From assembly GCA_016288825.1 (NCBI GenBank), contig JAEELH010000209.1, positions 1-48,337 on the forward strand: DNA of 48,337 bases, given 5' to 3'. This document shows positions 24,039 to 32,847 of the stretch, piece after piece (within the stretch, counting starts at the first letter, position 1; each line of letters opens with the position of its first letter). The position numbers and the translations under genes were made by a program. Under the pieces are notes generated by a model. The model did not search any database. It was not told the DNA's origin and was given only the letters and a program-made list of their open reading frames with translations. Source of the DNA: Lachnospiraceae bacterium. Lineage in GTDB: Bacteria; Bacillota; Clostridia; Lachnospirales; Lachnospiraceae.

Positions 24039-24082
24039 TAATTGCGTTTTGTTTGGGTTCAAATTTAATAGAGATACGGGAT

Positions 24083-24130
24083 AACCACCATATATACAGC
24101 TAATAGTCTGTATGCATGGTGGTTTTCTTT
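24083..24130 (+). terminator. Rho-independent terminator in the 558-bp non-coding stretch
   Basis: AACCACCAT (24083-24091) pairs perfectly with ATGGTGGTT (24116-24124), with a nested ACAG/CTGT pair, and TTCTTT follows. It separates upstream transcription from the giant surface protein gene. Confidence 0.75.
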
Positions 24131-24301
24131 GTGCGCATTCGCGCGATATGGATATGTAATTCCGGGCACGGGAAGCGCAGCGAGTAGGAGTGGAAAAATG
24201 GCTACGCTGTAATCAGCGTTTTCCCTTGAATATAGATGTCCGGGGGCTTGGGGTATGGCACGCCGGAGTATGGAACAGGGTAACAAAGGAGGAGAAAGTA
24301 A
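24131..24301 (+). promoter_or_regulatory. Folded leader of the giant surface protein gene
   Basis: A 171-bp stretch between a terminator and the start codon. An outer stem CCGGGCA (24162-24168) with TGTCCGG (24237-24243, one G-U) encloses a long hairpin GGAAA/TTTCC (24192-24196 with 24220-24224), capped by ACGCTG-TAAT-CAGCGT. GCGC-ATTC-GCGC lies just upstream. A possible weak promoter (TTGTGC at 24129, TATGTA at 24153) overlaps its start. The ribosome-binding site AAAGGAGGAG is at about 24286-24295. It does not match any riboswitch I recognise. Confidence 0.5.
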
Positions 24302-27300
24302 ATGAAAAGGAAACATGTTGTAAAAGGCTTGTTGTCGGTGGCTCTGACGCTGGCTATGGTTCTGGGTGAAATCCCGGTTACCGCTCTTGCAACCGAATCG
24401 GGTGGATCGGAAGCAGAGCCACGGATAGTGACAGATGCACCGGAGGATCAGGTAGAAGAGGCAAATGAGACAGGAGGGATACCTTCTGATACAGATGATG
24501 TATCGTCTCCGGCATTTGACCAGTCTGCAGTTGTGGACGGTGTCAGGATCACGGTTACTGCAAGTGCAGGTGTATTCCCGGAGGGAGCAGCACTTTATGC
24601 ATCCAGACCCGTGGGAAGTGACGAGGCAGCAGCTGAAAAAGCAGTAGAAGATGTGAGAAGTGCCGGTAAAACTGTGGCGGCTTCCTACACCTTTGATATC
24701 AAGGTGCTGGACAAGGACGGCAATGAGATTCAGCCGGCTGATTCCGCAAGTGTAAAGGTTTCATTTACTCTTGATGATGTGGCAGATTCGAACCTGTCTA
24801 CAGACATTTATCATATCAGGGAAAAAGAGATTTCAAACATATTTATGCCAAAGAGCGCAGAGGCCCAGGCTCTTTCTGTCAGCGAATCCGGTTCCACCGC
24901 TACAGCGGAGACCGACGGATTCTCTCTCTATACCGTTGAATTCATATATACAGATAAGCAGTATGTCCTCCCCGGAGATTCCGAGGTGGCTTTAGCAGAT
25001 ATCATGGAAGCCGTGGGTCTTTCCGGCGAAGTGTCCGCAGTGTCAGTAAGCGATGGCACTCTCTTTTCCGTGGCAAAGAATGAGGATGGCCAGTGGATCG
25101 TCACGGCACACAAGGCATTCAGCACCGAGGAGTGGATGAAGGTCACCATCAGTGATGTGGAGTATCAGATCACGGTGACGGATGATCAGCTTCCTGCGGC
25201 AAAGATCGGTGAGACTACGTACGGGACTATTCCTGAAGCGATCACTGCAGCACAAAGCGGCAATACAATTATTCTGCTTCGCGATGAGAATATCTCCGCA
25301 CCGCTTGAGTTTCCGTCCGGTAAGGCTTTAACCCTCGACCTGAACGGTCACACCATCGACCGTGGGCTTACAAATGCAAGTGCTAAGAACGATGGTAACG
25401 TAATTATTGTTAATGGTACATTGACCCTCAAGGATTCAGGAACCGATGGAACGATTGAAGGCGGTAATGCCACAGATGAAGGCGGCGGAGTGTACGTAAA
25501 AGGAGGAGGCAATTTCACCATGCAGGGTGGTAGCATCACCGGCTGCAGCGCAATTCTAGGCGGTGGAGTGCACGTTAAAAGTGAAGGCAATTTCACCATG
25601 CAGGGCGGTACTATCACCCACTGCAGCGCGGAACAAGGCGGTGGAGTGTGCGTTGGAAGAGGCAATTTCATCATGCAGGGTGGTAGCATCACCGGTTGCA
25701 TTTTGGCTAGCTCTAGCGGTAAAGGTGGTGGCGTATGTATTATGGACGAAGGTACATTTTATGTCAGCGACGCCCCTGTTATCAATAGCAATAATCAAAG
25801 CAGCAATAATAATGTCTTTCTGAATACAGAAAAGATTGAAATCATCGGTGCATTGTCACACAGCGCACAGATCTATGTTAATGCGGGTAGCGGAACGACT
25901 GTTGCAACAGCAGGAAACGATTATATACTTCAGGCCTCCGATGCAGCGGCATTCCACAGCGATAGTGATGAAAATCTTGCAGGTGTATTGGATCAATCTG
26001 GCGAAAATGTAGTAATCGGTTCGGCTTGGAGTTCGCTTCAAGGCATGTTAAATACCGGAGGTACAGTCACCTTGAATCGTGACTACACAGCAGCCGAAAG
26101 CGATACTGCTCTGCAGATTCCATCCGGCAAGACCGTCACCCTCGACCTGAACGGCCACACCATTGATCGTGGGTTTAGCATCAACGATGAAGGCGTGGAA
26201 AATGGTAATGTCATCACGGTTAATGGTAATCTGACTCTTAAGGATTCGGGCTCCAATGGAACAATCACCGGAGGAAATCTTTTTAATGGTAACGATAGTA
26301 ATGGCGGCGGAGTGATTGTCAACGGTACATTTACCATGGAGGGTGGTAAGATTACCGGATGTGTATCGGCGCAGAGCGGTGGCGGTGTATATGTTGCGGG
26401 AAACGGCACATTTACCATGAAGGGCGGCGCTATCACTGACTGCTTTGCAGTATCTGACGGTGGGGGAGTTTATTCAGAAGGCACTTTCAATGTCAGCGGC
26501 GCGCCGGTTATCAAGGATAACGATACTCAATATAATGAAAGAAAAGGCGTTGATCTTGCAAATGATAAAAAAATCGGAATCATCGGCGCACTGAGAAACG
26601 GAGCAGAAATCTGGGTCATTACAAATGAGAATGATACCTTCGCCGCGGGACTCGGTTATGATATCACGGAAGCCGATGCAGCATACTTCCATAGCGATGC
26701 GGGAAACAACTACGTTGCGGTGCTGAACAATGAGGGAATAAAGTTTGCACAGGTATATACAATAAATATTGATGAACCTATCGGAAATGGAAGTGTTACA
26801 GCTTCACCAACCACAGCCGTAGAGGGCGCAACTGTCACTCTGACGGTGACTCCCGGTGAAGGAAATGTGCTTGATACGCTGACAGTAACGGATAGCGGTG
26901 ATAATTCTGTCTCTATCAGCGGAACAGGCAATACGCGTACCTTTACCATGCCTGCCGATAATGTGACGGTGGATGCCTTATTTGTAGATGCTGTTGCACA
27001 GGTTGGCGATGTCAAGTACACCACCGTGCAGAGAGCCATCAATGCAGCACCTGCAAACGGTACGGTTACCCTGCTTTCTGATGTGAATATCAATACATCC
27101 CTGACTATTGCAAGTGGCAAAACCGTAACCCTCGACCTGAACGACCACACCATCGACCGTGGACTCGCAGGCGGGACCGCTGCGTCCAACGGCTACGTTA
27201 TCAAGGTTCAAGGCGATCTGACGCTCACGGACGGCAGCACGGCAAAGAACGGCAAGATCACCGGCGGTAATGATGCAAACGGTTTAGGCGGTGGAGTGTA

Positions 27301-30300
27301 TGTCGACGGCGGCACATTTACAATGCAGGGCGGCACGATCATCGGAAATCAAAGCTCTACCGGAGGCGGTGTATATGTAGCCGGAGCGGGCATATTTAAC
27401 ATGAGTGGAGGAAGTATTATTGGAAATAATGCATCGGGTCACGGAGGTGGCGCGACCATCAGCGAAGGCTGCACGTTTACTGTTAGTGGCTGCCCCGATA
27501 TCAGCGGCAACTGGACCGAAGGCACATGGGATGGGGATGCGAAAAAATATGTCATAGACAGTAACAACTATAGGAGCGTAGAGGACGACGTTCAGCTCGG
27601 GTCCATAAGCACTTATATTACTGTCACCGGTGCACTGACAAGTGGAGCTAATATATATGTTACTGTTTCTAACCCCAGAGTTGTGGCACAGAAGGCAAGT
27701 CCGCGAACAACAGGTCTTAGCGAGACTGAATTTGGTTACTTCCACAGCGATGTTTCAGACTATACGCCTGTATTGTCATCAGACGGAAAGGTTGTATTCA
27801 AGGCGCAGGCGGAGATTGTTGCTTCGCCGCAAGGGAGGGATGATAGTTTTATCTATGATGGCCTTGGTCATGGCGTGTTTTTCCCGGCGGATGCAAATGG
27901 TGGTACAGTTAAATATGCTGTCAGTCATAATTGTTCTGCGGCTCCTGCAACTTCGGATTATAGTGAAGATATTCCTGGGGTAAAGGACGTAGGGGATTAT
28001 TATCTCTGGTACTATGTGGAAGGCAATGATTACTATATTGGTACAACTCCAGAGTATTACGAGTTTCCTGTCACCATACAACCGCGTCCTATTACTGTCA
28101 CAGGCATTATAGCAGAGGAAAAAACTTACGACGGCACAACTGAGGCGACGCTTGATACATCCGGTGCTACTCTTTCCGGAAAATGCGATGGTGATGACTT
28201 AACCGTCAGCGCTACGGGTACCTTTGACAATAAAAATGCAGGCGATGATAAGACTGTAACCATAAGTAATCTAACTCTTGACGGCGAAGATGCCGATAAC
28301 TATGTACTTGCAACAACCGGCAATCAGACAACGACTACAGCAAGTATTAGCCCGAAGCAGATTACGATCACTGGCATTACAGCTTCTGATAAGGAATATG
28401 ACGGCAAAACGACCGCCACACTGGATACAACAAACGCGACTATAAGCGGTCTGGTGAGCGGTGATAGCGTTGAATACACCGTAACGGGAACCTTCGAGAA
28501 TGCAACGAAGGGCAATAATAAGACAGTAACTCTTTCGGGTTGGACACTTTCGGGCACTGACGCCGTTAATTACGTGGTTGACGAAACAGGAAGCCAGCAG
28601 AGTACGACTGCAAGTATCACCGGTACACAGGTATATATCACCGGTCTTTCCGCAGAAAACAAAGTGTATGACGGGACTACCGCAGCAGGAATAACAGGTA
28701 CGGCGGTTCTTAAAAAAGTAAACGGTAATGCGGAGGTTAGCGGTTTAACATTCAGTGATATCACGGCATCATTTGCAGACAAGAATATCGGGGAAGGAAA
28801 GACGGTATCCATTACCGGTGTAACTCTCGATGATATTGATAATTATGCGATAAATCTGGAAAGAACAAATCAAGAGCTTAATCTCACTGCTAACATCACG
28901 GCTAAGCCGGTTACCATAACCGGTCTTTCGGCAGCCGACAAGACCTATGACACAACCACAACTGCGACTGTAATGGGTACAGCCGTGATCAGTGGAAAGA
29001 TAACAGGTGATAGCCTGAGTGTATCATTAGGATCTGCGGCTTTTGCAGATGAAAATGTGGGCTCAGGAAAGAGCGTCACCTTTACAGGCTACAGCCTCAC
29101 AGGAGATGATGCGGGTAACTACTCGCTTTCCGCTCAGCCCGCAAGCGTGACGGCAAATATTACCAAGGCTACACCGACGGTTACGGCGCCGGCCGCAAAG
29201 ACGGATCTTGTTTATTCCGGAAGCGGACAGGCGCTTGTTACGGCAGGTAGGGTTCCGAGCGGATGCGAAATGGAATATGCTTTGACAGAAAGTACGGTGA
29301 CAACAGCACCGGATAGCGGCTGGTCGACGTCAACTCCTGAAGGAACTGATGCCGGAAGCTATAAGGTTTGGTATAAAGTAAGCGGCGGAGACAATTATAA
29401 TGATGTTTCTGCAGCGTCAGTTGCGGTTAGCATCGCTAAGGCGGATCAAGTTGCTCCTTCTCTGACAGGTCCGTTTGTCATAACATCTGGAAATACGACA
29501 GCTGTGATCACCGGAGCAGATGTGACTATGGAATATAGCACGGATAGTACGAACTGGATTGCCTGCAGTGAATCTCTTAGTCTTGGAAAGGGTACTTACT
29601 ATATAAGGAAGAAAGCAGACGCTAACCATAATGTCGGATCCGTGGCAACAATTATTGTAAGTAGGGAAGGCGAGCATACCCTTACTGTAACAGGCGGTAC
29701 CGGTTCCGGAAGTTTTGTACAGGGTGAAGCTGTAACTATCGTCGCAACAGTTCCTGAAGGTGAGAGATTTACAAGATGGACAGCAAACGGAATAACTCTG
29801 ACAGATGGTGAAGTGGCCGCAGCAAATCTGTCAATCACTATGCCTGATGGGAATGTGACATTGGAGGCAGGTTTTGAGGATCTTACGCTAGAGTTCATCT
29901 CCCTGAACAAGACTTCTGCAAGCCTCACAGTGGGAGGACAGGAAAACCTTTCGGTGACCTATTCTCCTGCAGCTGTAAAAAACACATATAAAGTAGTTAC
30001 ATGGACAAGCAGCAATGAAAGCGTTGCCACCGTGGATAATGATGGTAAAGTGACAGCCAGATCCGCAGGTCAAGCAATAATCACTGCAACAGCAGCCAAT
30101 GGAACACCTGAAGATACCGGTGATGATAAGACGGCAACCTGCAATGTGACTGTGAGCGCAGCAGCATCATCAGGCGGCGGAAATGTATCCGGTGGAGGCG
30201 CTGGAGGCGCTGGTGGCGGCGGAGCAGCAGGTGGCTCAGGAAGTACAGATAAGCCTGCGGACACAGATAAGCCGTCCGAGACAGATAAGCCTGCAGACAC

Positions 30301-31402
30301 AGACAAGCCTTCCGATACAGACAAGCCTGCAGATACAACCAGACCCGCATCAGACGTCGATGTGGCAAAGGATCCTTCAGAGGGTAAGACTCCTGCAGGA
30401 AAGGAAGAAACTTCCACTGTTACGGCAGCAGATGGCTCCACTACAGAGACAAGTAAGGTTACAAATACCGACGGATCTACCACAGAAAAGGAAAAGGTAA
30501 CTTCTACAGATGGTATGATTTCGGACAAAACTACAGTTACGGAAAAAGATGGAACCGTAAAGACTCAGGAGACCATCGAGAGCAAGGACGGCTCCAAGGT
30601 AGAGACAGCATCCGAGGTTAAGCCCAACGGTGACTTTGAGACAAAGACAGTCACAACTGATAAGGACGGCAAGACCAAGGAAGTAGTAGAGACCAAGTCT
30701 ACAGACGAGGCAGGTATCGTAACAGAGACCAAGGATACAATAAAGGCAAATGGCACCTCTACAGAGCAGACCGTAGTAACCCAGCCCGGCGGAGACTACA
30801 AGTCAGAAACCGTACAAAAGGACGCCTCAGGCGAGGTTACAAAGACTGTTACTGAGACTAAGTCCACTAATGAGAAGACCGGGAACGTAACTCTTCAGAC
30901 CGAGACAGTCAAAGCCAGCGGAGCGTCCGAGTCGTCCAAGGTTGTTTCTGATTCCAAGGGCAATCTGACCAAGGCATCAGTTACAGAGACCTCGTCAAGC
31001 GGCAAGACTACAACTGTAGATCTCAAGACCGACAAGAATGGCAACGTGGTAGTCAAGAATATTGATTCCACAAAGCCTACTGTGACCATCCCTGAAAAGG
31101 TAGTGGATGCAGACGGCAATACTCACGAGGTAAACGCCATCACAGCCAAGGCACTCAGCGGTGAGTCCAAGGTCAAGACCCTGGTAGTCAAAAAGAACGT
31201 GGAGGTCTTTGAAAAGGACGCTCTCAAAAACTCAGGCGTCAAGACCTTAAAGCTTGATAAGGTTCCTAAGTTCGAGAAGAATTCCCTTAAGACCGGCACC
31301 AAGCTTACCATAACTGTTCACACCAAAGCTCAGGCCAAGGCAGTAGAAAAACAGCTGAAAAAGGCCGGCGCTCCAAATGCAAAGGTAAAAATAGCAAAAT
31401 GA
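24302..31402 (+). CDS. Giant secreted modular surface protein (beta-helix, InlB-like, YDG, BIG2)
   Basis: 2366 residues. The signal peptide is residues 1 to about 31 (KRKH, hydrophobic core, then VTALA before ATES). Modules in order: an N-terminal domain to about 300; two beta-helix modules (about 300-560 and 575-815) of GGGVYV-G-FTMQGGSITGC coils; an InlB-like domain (about 817-895) ending MPADNVTVDALF; a third beta-helix module (about 897-1163); a YDG/MBG-like region and four YDG repeats, each opening TGI/L-A--K-YDG-T-A (about 1264-1625); a further MBG-like domain; another InlB-like domain (about 1794-1860); a BIG2 Ig-like domain (about 1863-1953); a Gly-rich linker; six TDKPAD-type hexads; a Thr/Lys/Asp-rich region (about 2034-2253); and a C-terminal LRR/BspA-like domain. 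No LPXTG motif or SLH domain is seen. The likely role is adhesion or glycan binding at the cell surface; this is inference. Confidence 0.88.
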   Translation: MKRKHVVKGLLSVALTLAMVLGEIPVTALATESGGSEAEPRIVTDAPEDQVEEANETGGIPSDTDDVSSPAFDQSAVVDGVRITVTASAGVFPEGAALYASRPVGSDEAAAEKAVEDVRSAGKTVAASYTFDIKVLDKDGNEIQPADSASVKVSFTLDDVADSNLSTDIYHIREKEISNIFMPKSAEAQALSVSESGSTATAETDGFSLYTVEFIYTDKQYVLPGDSEVALADIMEAVGLSGEVSAVSVSDGTLFSVAKNEDGQWIVTAHKAFSTEEWMKVTISDVEYQITVTDDQLPAAKIGETTYGTIPEAITAAQSGNTIILLRDENISAPLEFPSGKALTLDLNGHTIDRGLTNASAKNDGNVIIVNGTLTLKDSGTDGTIEGGNATDEGGGVYVKGGGNFTMQGGSITGCSAILGGGVHVKSEGNFTMQGGTITHCSAEQGGGVCVGRGNFIMQGGSITGCILASSSGKGGGVCIMDEGTFYVSDAPVINSNNQSSNNNVFLNTEKIEIIGALSHSAQIYVNAGSGTTVATAGNDYILQASDAAAFHSDSDENLAGVLDQSGENVVIGSAWSSLQGMLNTGGTVTLNRDYTAAESDTALQIPSGKTVTLDLNGHTIDRGFSINDEGVENGNVITVNGNLTLKDSGSNGTITGGNLFNGNDSNGGGVIVNGTFTMEGGKITGCVSAQSGGGVYVAGNGTFTMKGGAITDCFAVSDGGGVYSEGTFNVSGAPVIKDNDTQYNERKGVDLANDKKIGIIGALRNGAEIWVITNENDTFAAGLGYDITEADAAYFHSDAGNNYVAVLNNEGIKFAQVYTINIDEPIGNGSVTASPTTAVEGATVTLTVTPGEGNVLDTLTVTDSGDNSVSISGTGNTRTFTMPADNVTVDALFVDAVAQVGDVKYTTVQRAINAAPANGTVTLLSDVNINTSLTIASGKTVTLDLNDHTIDRGLAGGTAASNGYVIKVQGDLTLTDGSTAKNGKITGGNDANGLGGGVYVDGGTFTMQGGTIIGNQSSTGGGVYVAGAGIFNMSGGSIIGNNASGHGGGATISEGCTFTVSGCPDISGNWTEGTWDGDAKKYVIDSNNYRSVEDDVQLGSISTYITVTGALTSGANIYVTVSNPRVVAQKASPRTTGLSETEFGYFHSDVSDYTPVLSSDGKVVFKAQAEIVASPQGRDDSFIYDGLGHGVFFPADANGGTVKYAVSHNCSAAPATSDYSEDIPGVKDVGDYYLWYYVEGNDYYIGTTPEYYEFPVTIQPRPITVTGIIAEEKTYDGTTEATLDTSGATLSGKCDGDDLTVSATGTFDNKNAGDDKTVTISNLTLDGEDADNYVLATTGNQTTTTASISPKQITITGITASDKEYDGKTTATLDTTNATISGLVSGDSVEYTVTGTFENATKGNNKTVTLSGWTLSGTDAVNYVVDETGSQQSTTASITGTQVYITGLSAENKVYDGTTAAGITGTAVLKKVNGNAEVSGLTFSDITASFADKNIGEGKTVSITGVTLDDIDNYAINLERTNQELNLTANITAKPVTITGLSAADKTYDTTTTATVMGTAVISGKITGDSLSVSLGSAAFADENVGSGKSVTFTGYSLTGDDAGNYSLSAQPASVTANITKATPTVTAPAAKTDLVYSGSGQALVTAGRVPSGCEMEYALTESTVTTAPDSGWSTSTPEGTDAGSYKVWYKVSGGDNYNDVSAASVAVSIAKADQVAPSLTGPFVITSGNTTAVITGADVTMEYSTDSTNWIACSESLSLGKGTYYIRKKADANHNVGSVATIIVSREGEHTLTVTGGTGSGSFVQGEAVTIVATVPEGERFTRWTANGITLTDGEVAAANLSITMPDGNVTLEAGFEDLTLEFISLNKTSASLTVGGQENLSVTYSPAAVKNTYKVVTWTSSNESVATVDNDGKVTARSAGQAIITATAANGTPEDTGDDKTATCNVTVSAAASSGGGNVSGGGAGGAGGGGAAGGSGSTDKPADTDKPSETDKPADTDKPSDTDKPADTTRPASDVDVAKDPSEGKTPAGKEETSTVTAADGSTTETSKVTNTDGSTTEKEKVTSTDGMISDKTTVTEKDGTVKTQETIESKDGSKVETASEVKPNGDFETKTVTTDKDGKTKEVVETKSTDEAGIVTETKDTIKANGTSTEQTVVTQPGGDYKSETVQKDASGEVTKTVTETKSTNEKTGNVTLQTETVKASGASESSKVVSDSKGNLTKASVTETSSSGKTTTVDLKTDKNGNVVVKNIDSTKPTVTIPEKVVDADGNTHEVNAITAKALSGESKVKTLVVKKNVEVFEKDALKNSGVKTLKLDKVPKFEKNSLKTGTKLTITVHTKAQAKAVEKQLKKAGAPNAKVKIAK

Positions 31403-31439
31403 GTCAACATCACCTGTTTAAATTGACTCATTGATCAAG

Positions 31440-31467
31440 GCGGAAGTCGAATATCGGCTTCCGCTTT
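31440..31467 (+). terminator. Terminator downstream of the giant surface protein gene
   Basis: GCGGAAG-T-CG (31440-31449) pairs with CG-G-CTTCCGC (31455-31464), one G-U, followed by TTT. A second hairpin, GAGTCAA (31401-31407) with TTGACTC (31423-31429), covers the stop codon just upstream. Together they should end the 7.1-kb transcript. Confidence 0.65.
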
Positions 31468-31501
31468 GCCGTATTTGTCATCTGATCGTGAGTTTTGTTA
31501 T

Positions 31502-31529
31502 GGATAAAAACAGTCGTTTATCCTATAAT
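31502..31529. promoter_or_regulatory. Inverted repeat abutting a TATAAT box
   Basis: GGATAAA (31502-31508) and TTTATCC (31517-31523) form a perfect 7-bp dyad. It is followed at once by TATAAT (31524-31529), which has no good -35 at normal spacing. It could be an operator or a weak promoter. The rest of 31465-31639 is AT-rich and shows no convincing gene. Confidence 0.35.
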
Positions 31530-31639
31530 AAGGACTATGTTGAAAACCATAGCAAAATAAAAACCATATGTATATCAGATATTTCGGTTCCTCTGACTGG
31601 GGTTGGAACGGAGGTAACTTCTAAATAACAGGAAAAAAC

Positions 31640-31668
31640 TTGTTGCAAAATCTCTTGTCGGATATAAT
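31640..31668 (+). promoter_or_regulatory. Sigma-A promoter of the mtnA operon
   Basis: TTGTTG (31640-31645), a 17-bp spacer and a perfect TATAAT (31663-31668). The start site should be near 31675, giving a 66-nt leader. The leader contains a hairpin of ATCGGCAG (31695-31702) with CTGTCGAT (31707-31714), one G-U, before the AAGGAG ribosome-binding site. Confidence 0.75.
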
Positions 31669-31740
31669 ATGAACGAATTTAAAGAAACGCTTTGATCGGC
31701 AGTAAGCTGTCGATTCTTTCAGGTTCAAATAAGGAGTAGT

Positions 31741-32847
31741 ATGTTTTCGGACACAGATACTGTAAAACTCATAGAGGATGATCCCGGATCACCCTGTGTT
31801 GAAGCCATAGATCAGACAAAGCTTCCCAGTGAGCTTACTTTGGTCAGATTATATGAGACGGGAGCTATAGTTGATGCCATCAAAAGACTGGTGGTCAGGG
31901 GAGCACCTGCAATAGGGGTATGTGCGGCTCTGGGTTTATATGTAGTAGCCAGACGTGGATATACTGAGGGGACATACCGGGATCACATGTTGCAGGATGC
32001 GGGCAGCGAGTCCGAGGTTTTACTTGGATTTGTCAGAAAGCAGGGATTGATCATATCCGAAAGCAGACCCACAGCGGTCAATCTTTCCTGGGCGATAGAC
32101 AGGATGCTGGGTGTTGCGGCGAGGTTGTATGAGGATGGCTGCAGTGCATCGCGGATTTTGGATGGTATGCATGATGAGGCTGTAACTATTTATCATGAGG
32201 ATATCGATGTATGCAGGAGGATAGGCGAGTACGGAGTCGGACTTATCAGGGATGGCTTCGGGATCCTTACTCATTGCAATGCGGGACGCCTTGCCACAGT
32301 CAGATACGGGACAGCTACAGCGCCTATGTATCTGGCAGCTGAGCGAGGGATGGATATCAGGGTTTACTGTGATGAGACAAGACCCCTTTTGCAGGGGGCC
32401 AGGCTGACAGCTTATGAGCTGTCTGCGGCAGGCATAGATACGACTCTTCTATGTGATAATATGAGCGCATCCCTTATGAAGACCGGTACTGTTGATGCCA
32501 TATTTGTGGGCTGTGACCGGGTGGCTGCAAACGGAGATGTTGCCAACAAGATCGGTACCAGTGCACTGGCTGTTCTGGCAGGTAGATACGGGGTGCCTTT
32601 TTATGTATGTGCTCCCACCTCTACCATTGATCTTTGTACTCCCACGGGAGAAGATATCGTCATCGAGCAGAGGGACGGATCAGAGGTCACCGGGCTTTGG
32701 TATGAAAAGCCTATGGCACCGGAGGGGATAGGAGTTTACAATCCGGCCTTCGATGTCACCGACCATAGTGATATTACAGCGATTATCACTGAAAACGGAG
32801 TTATAAAGCCGGGAGACTTGAATAAACTGAATTATGAAGATATATGA
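31741..32847 (+). CDS. mtnA: S-methyl-5-thioribose-1-phosphate isomerase
   Basis: 368 residues. MtnA turns methylthioribose 1-phosphate (or 5-deoxyribose 1-phosphate in the DHAP shunt) into the ribulose form. Signatures: VVRGAPAIGVCAALGLYV, LTHCNAG with the catalytic cysteine C179, LLCDNMSASLM, GCDRVAANGDVANKIGT with catalytic D259, and the ending GLWYEKPMAPEGIGVYNPAFDVT. The segment RLATVRYGTATAPMYLA departs from the more usual GALATAGYGTALG pattern. No mtnK, mtnN or other salvage gene is nearby. It leads an eight-gene unit and overlaps the next gene by 14 bp. Confidence 0.88.
   Translation: MFSDTDTVKLIEDDPGSPCVEAIDQTKLPSELTLVRLYETGAIVDAIKRLVVRGAPAIGVCAALGLYVVARRGYTEGTYRDHMLQDAGSESEVLLGFVRKQGLIISESRPTAVNLSWAIDRMLGVAARLYEDGCSASRILDGMHDEAVTIYHEDIDVCRRIGEYGVGLIRDGFGILTHCNAGRLATVRYGTATAPMYLAAERGMDIRVYCDETRPLLQGARLTAYELSAAGIDTTLLCDNMSASLMKTGTVDAIFVGCDRVAANGDVANKIGTSALAVLAGRYGVPFYVCAPTSTIDLCTPTGEDIVIEQRDGSEVTGLWYEKPMAPEGIGVYNPAFDVTDHSDITAIITENGVIKPGDLNKLNYEDI

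Noticed and set aside
24131-24301. c-di-GMP riboswitch before the surface protein gene
   Set aside because: The conserved core and tetraloop-receptor sequences of c-di-GMP-I and the c-di-GMP-II pseudoknot are not visible; kept only as an unassigned folded leader.
30070-30528. Minus-strand ORF rich in Ser/Val/Pro
   Set aside because: A mirror of the low-complexity Gly/TDKP region of the surface protein gene, not an independent gene.
31431-31628. 65-codon ORF after the surface protein
   Set aside because: It starts inside a terminator hairpin, has no ribosome-binding site and a composition unlike the neighbours.
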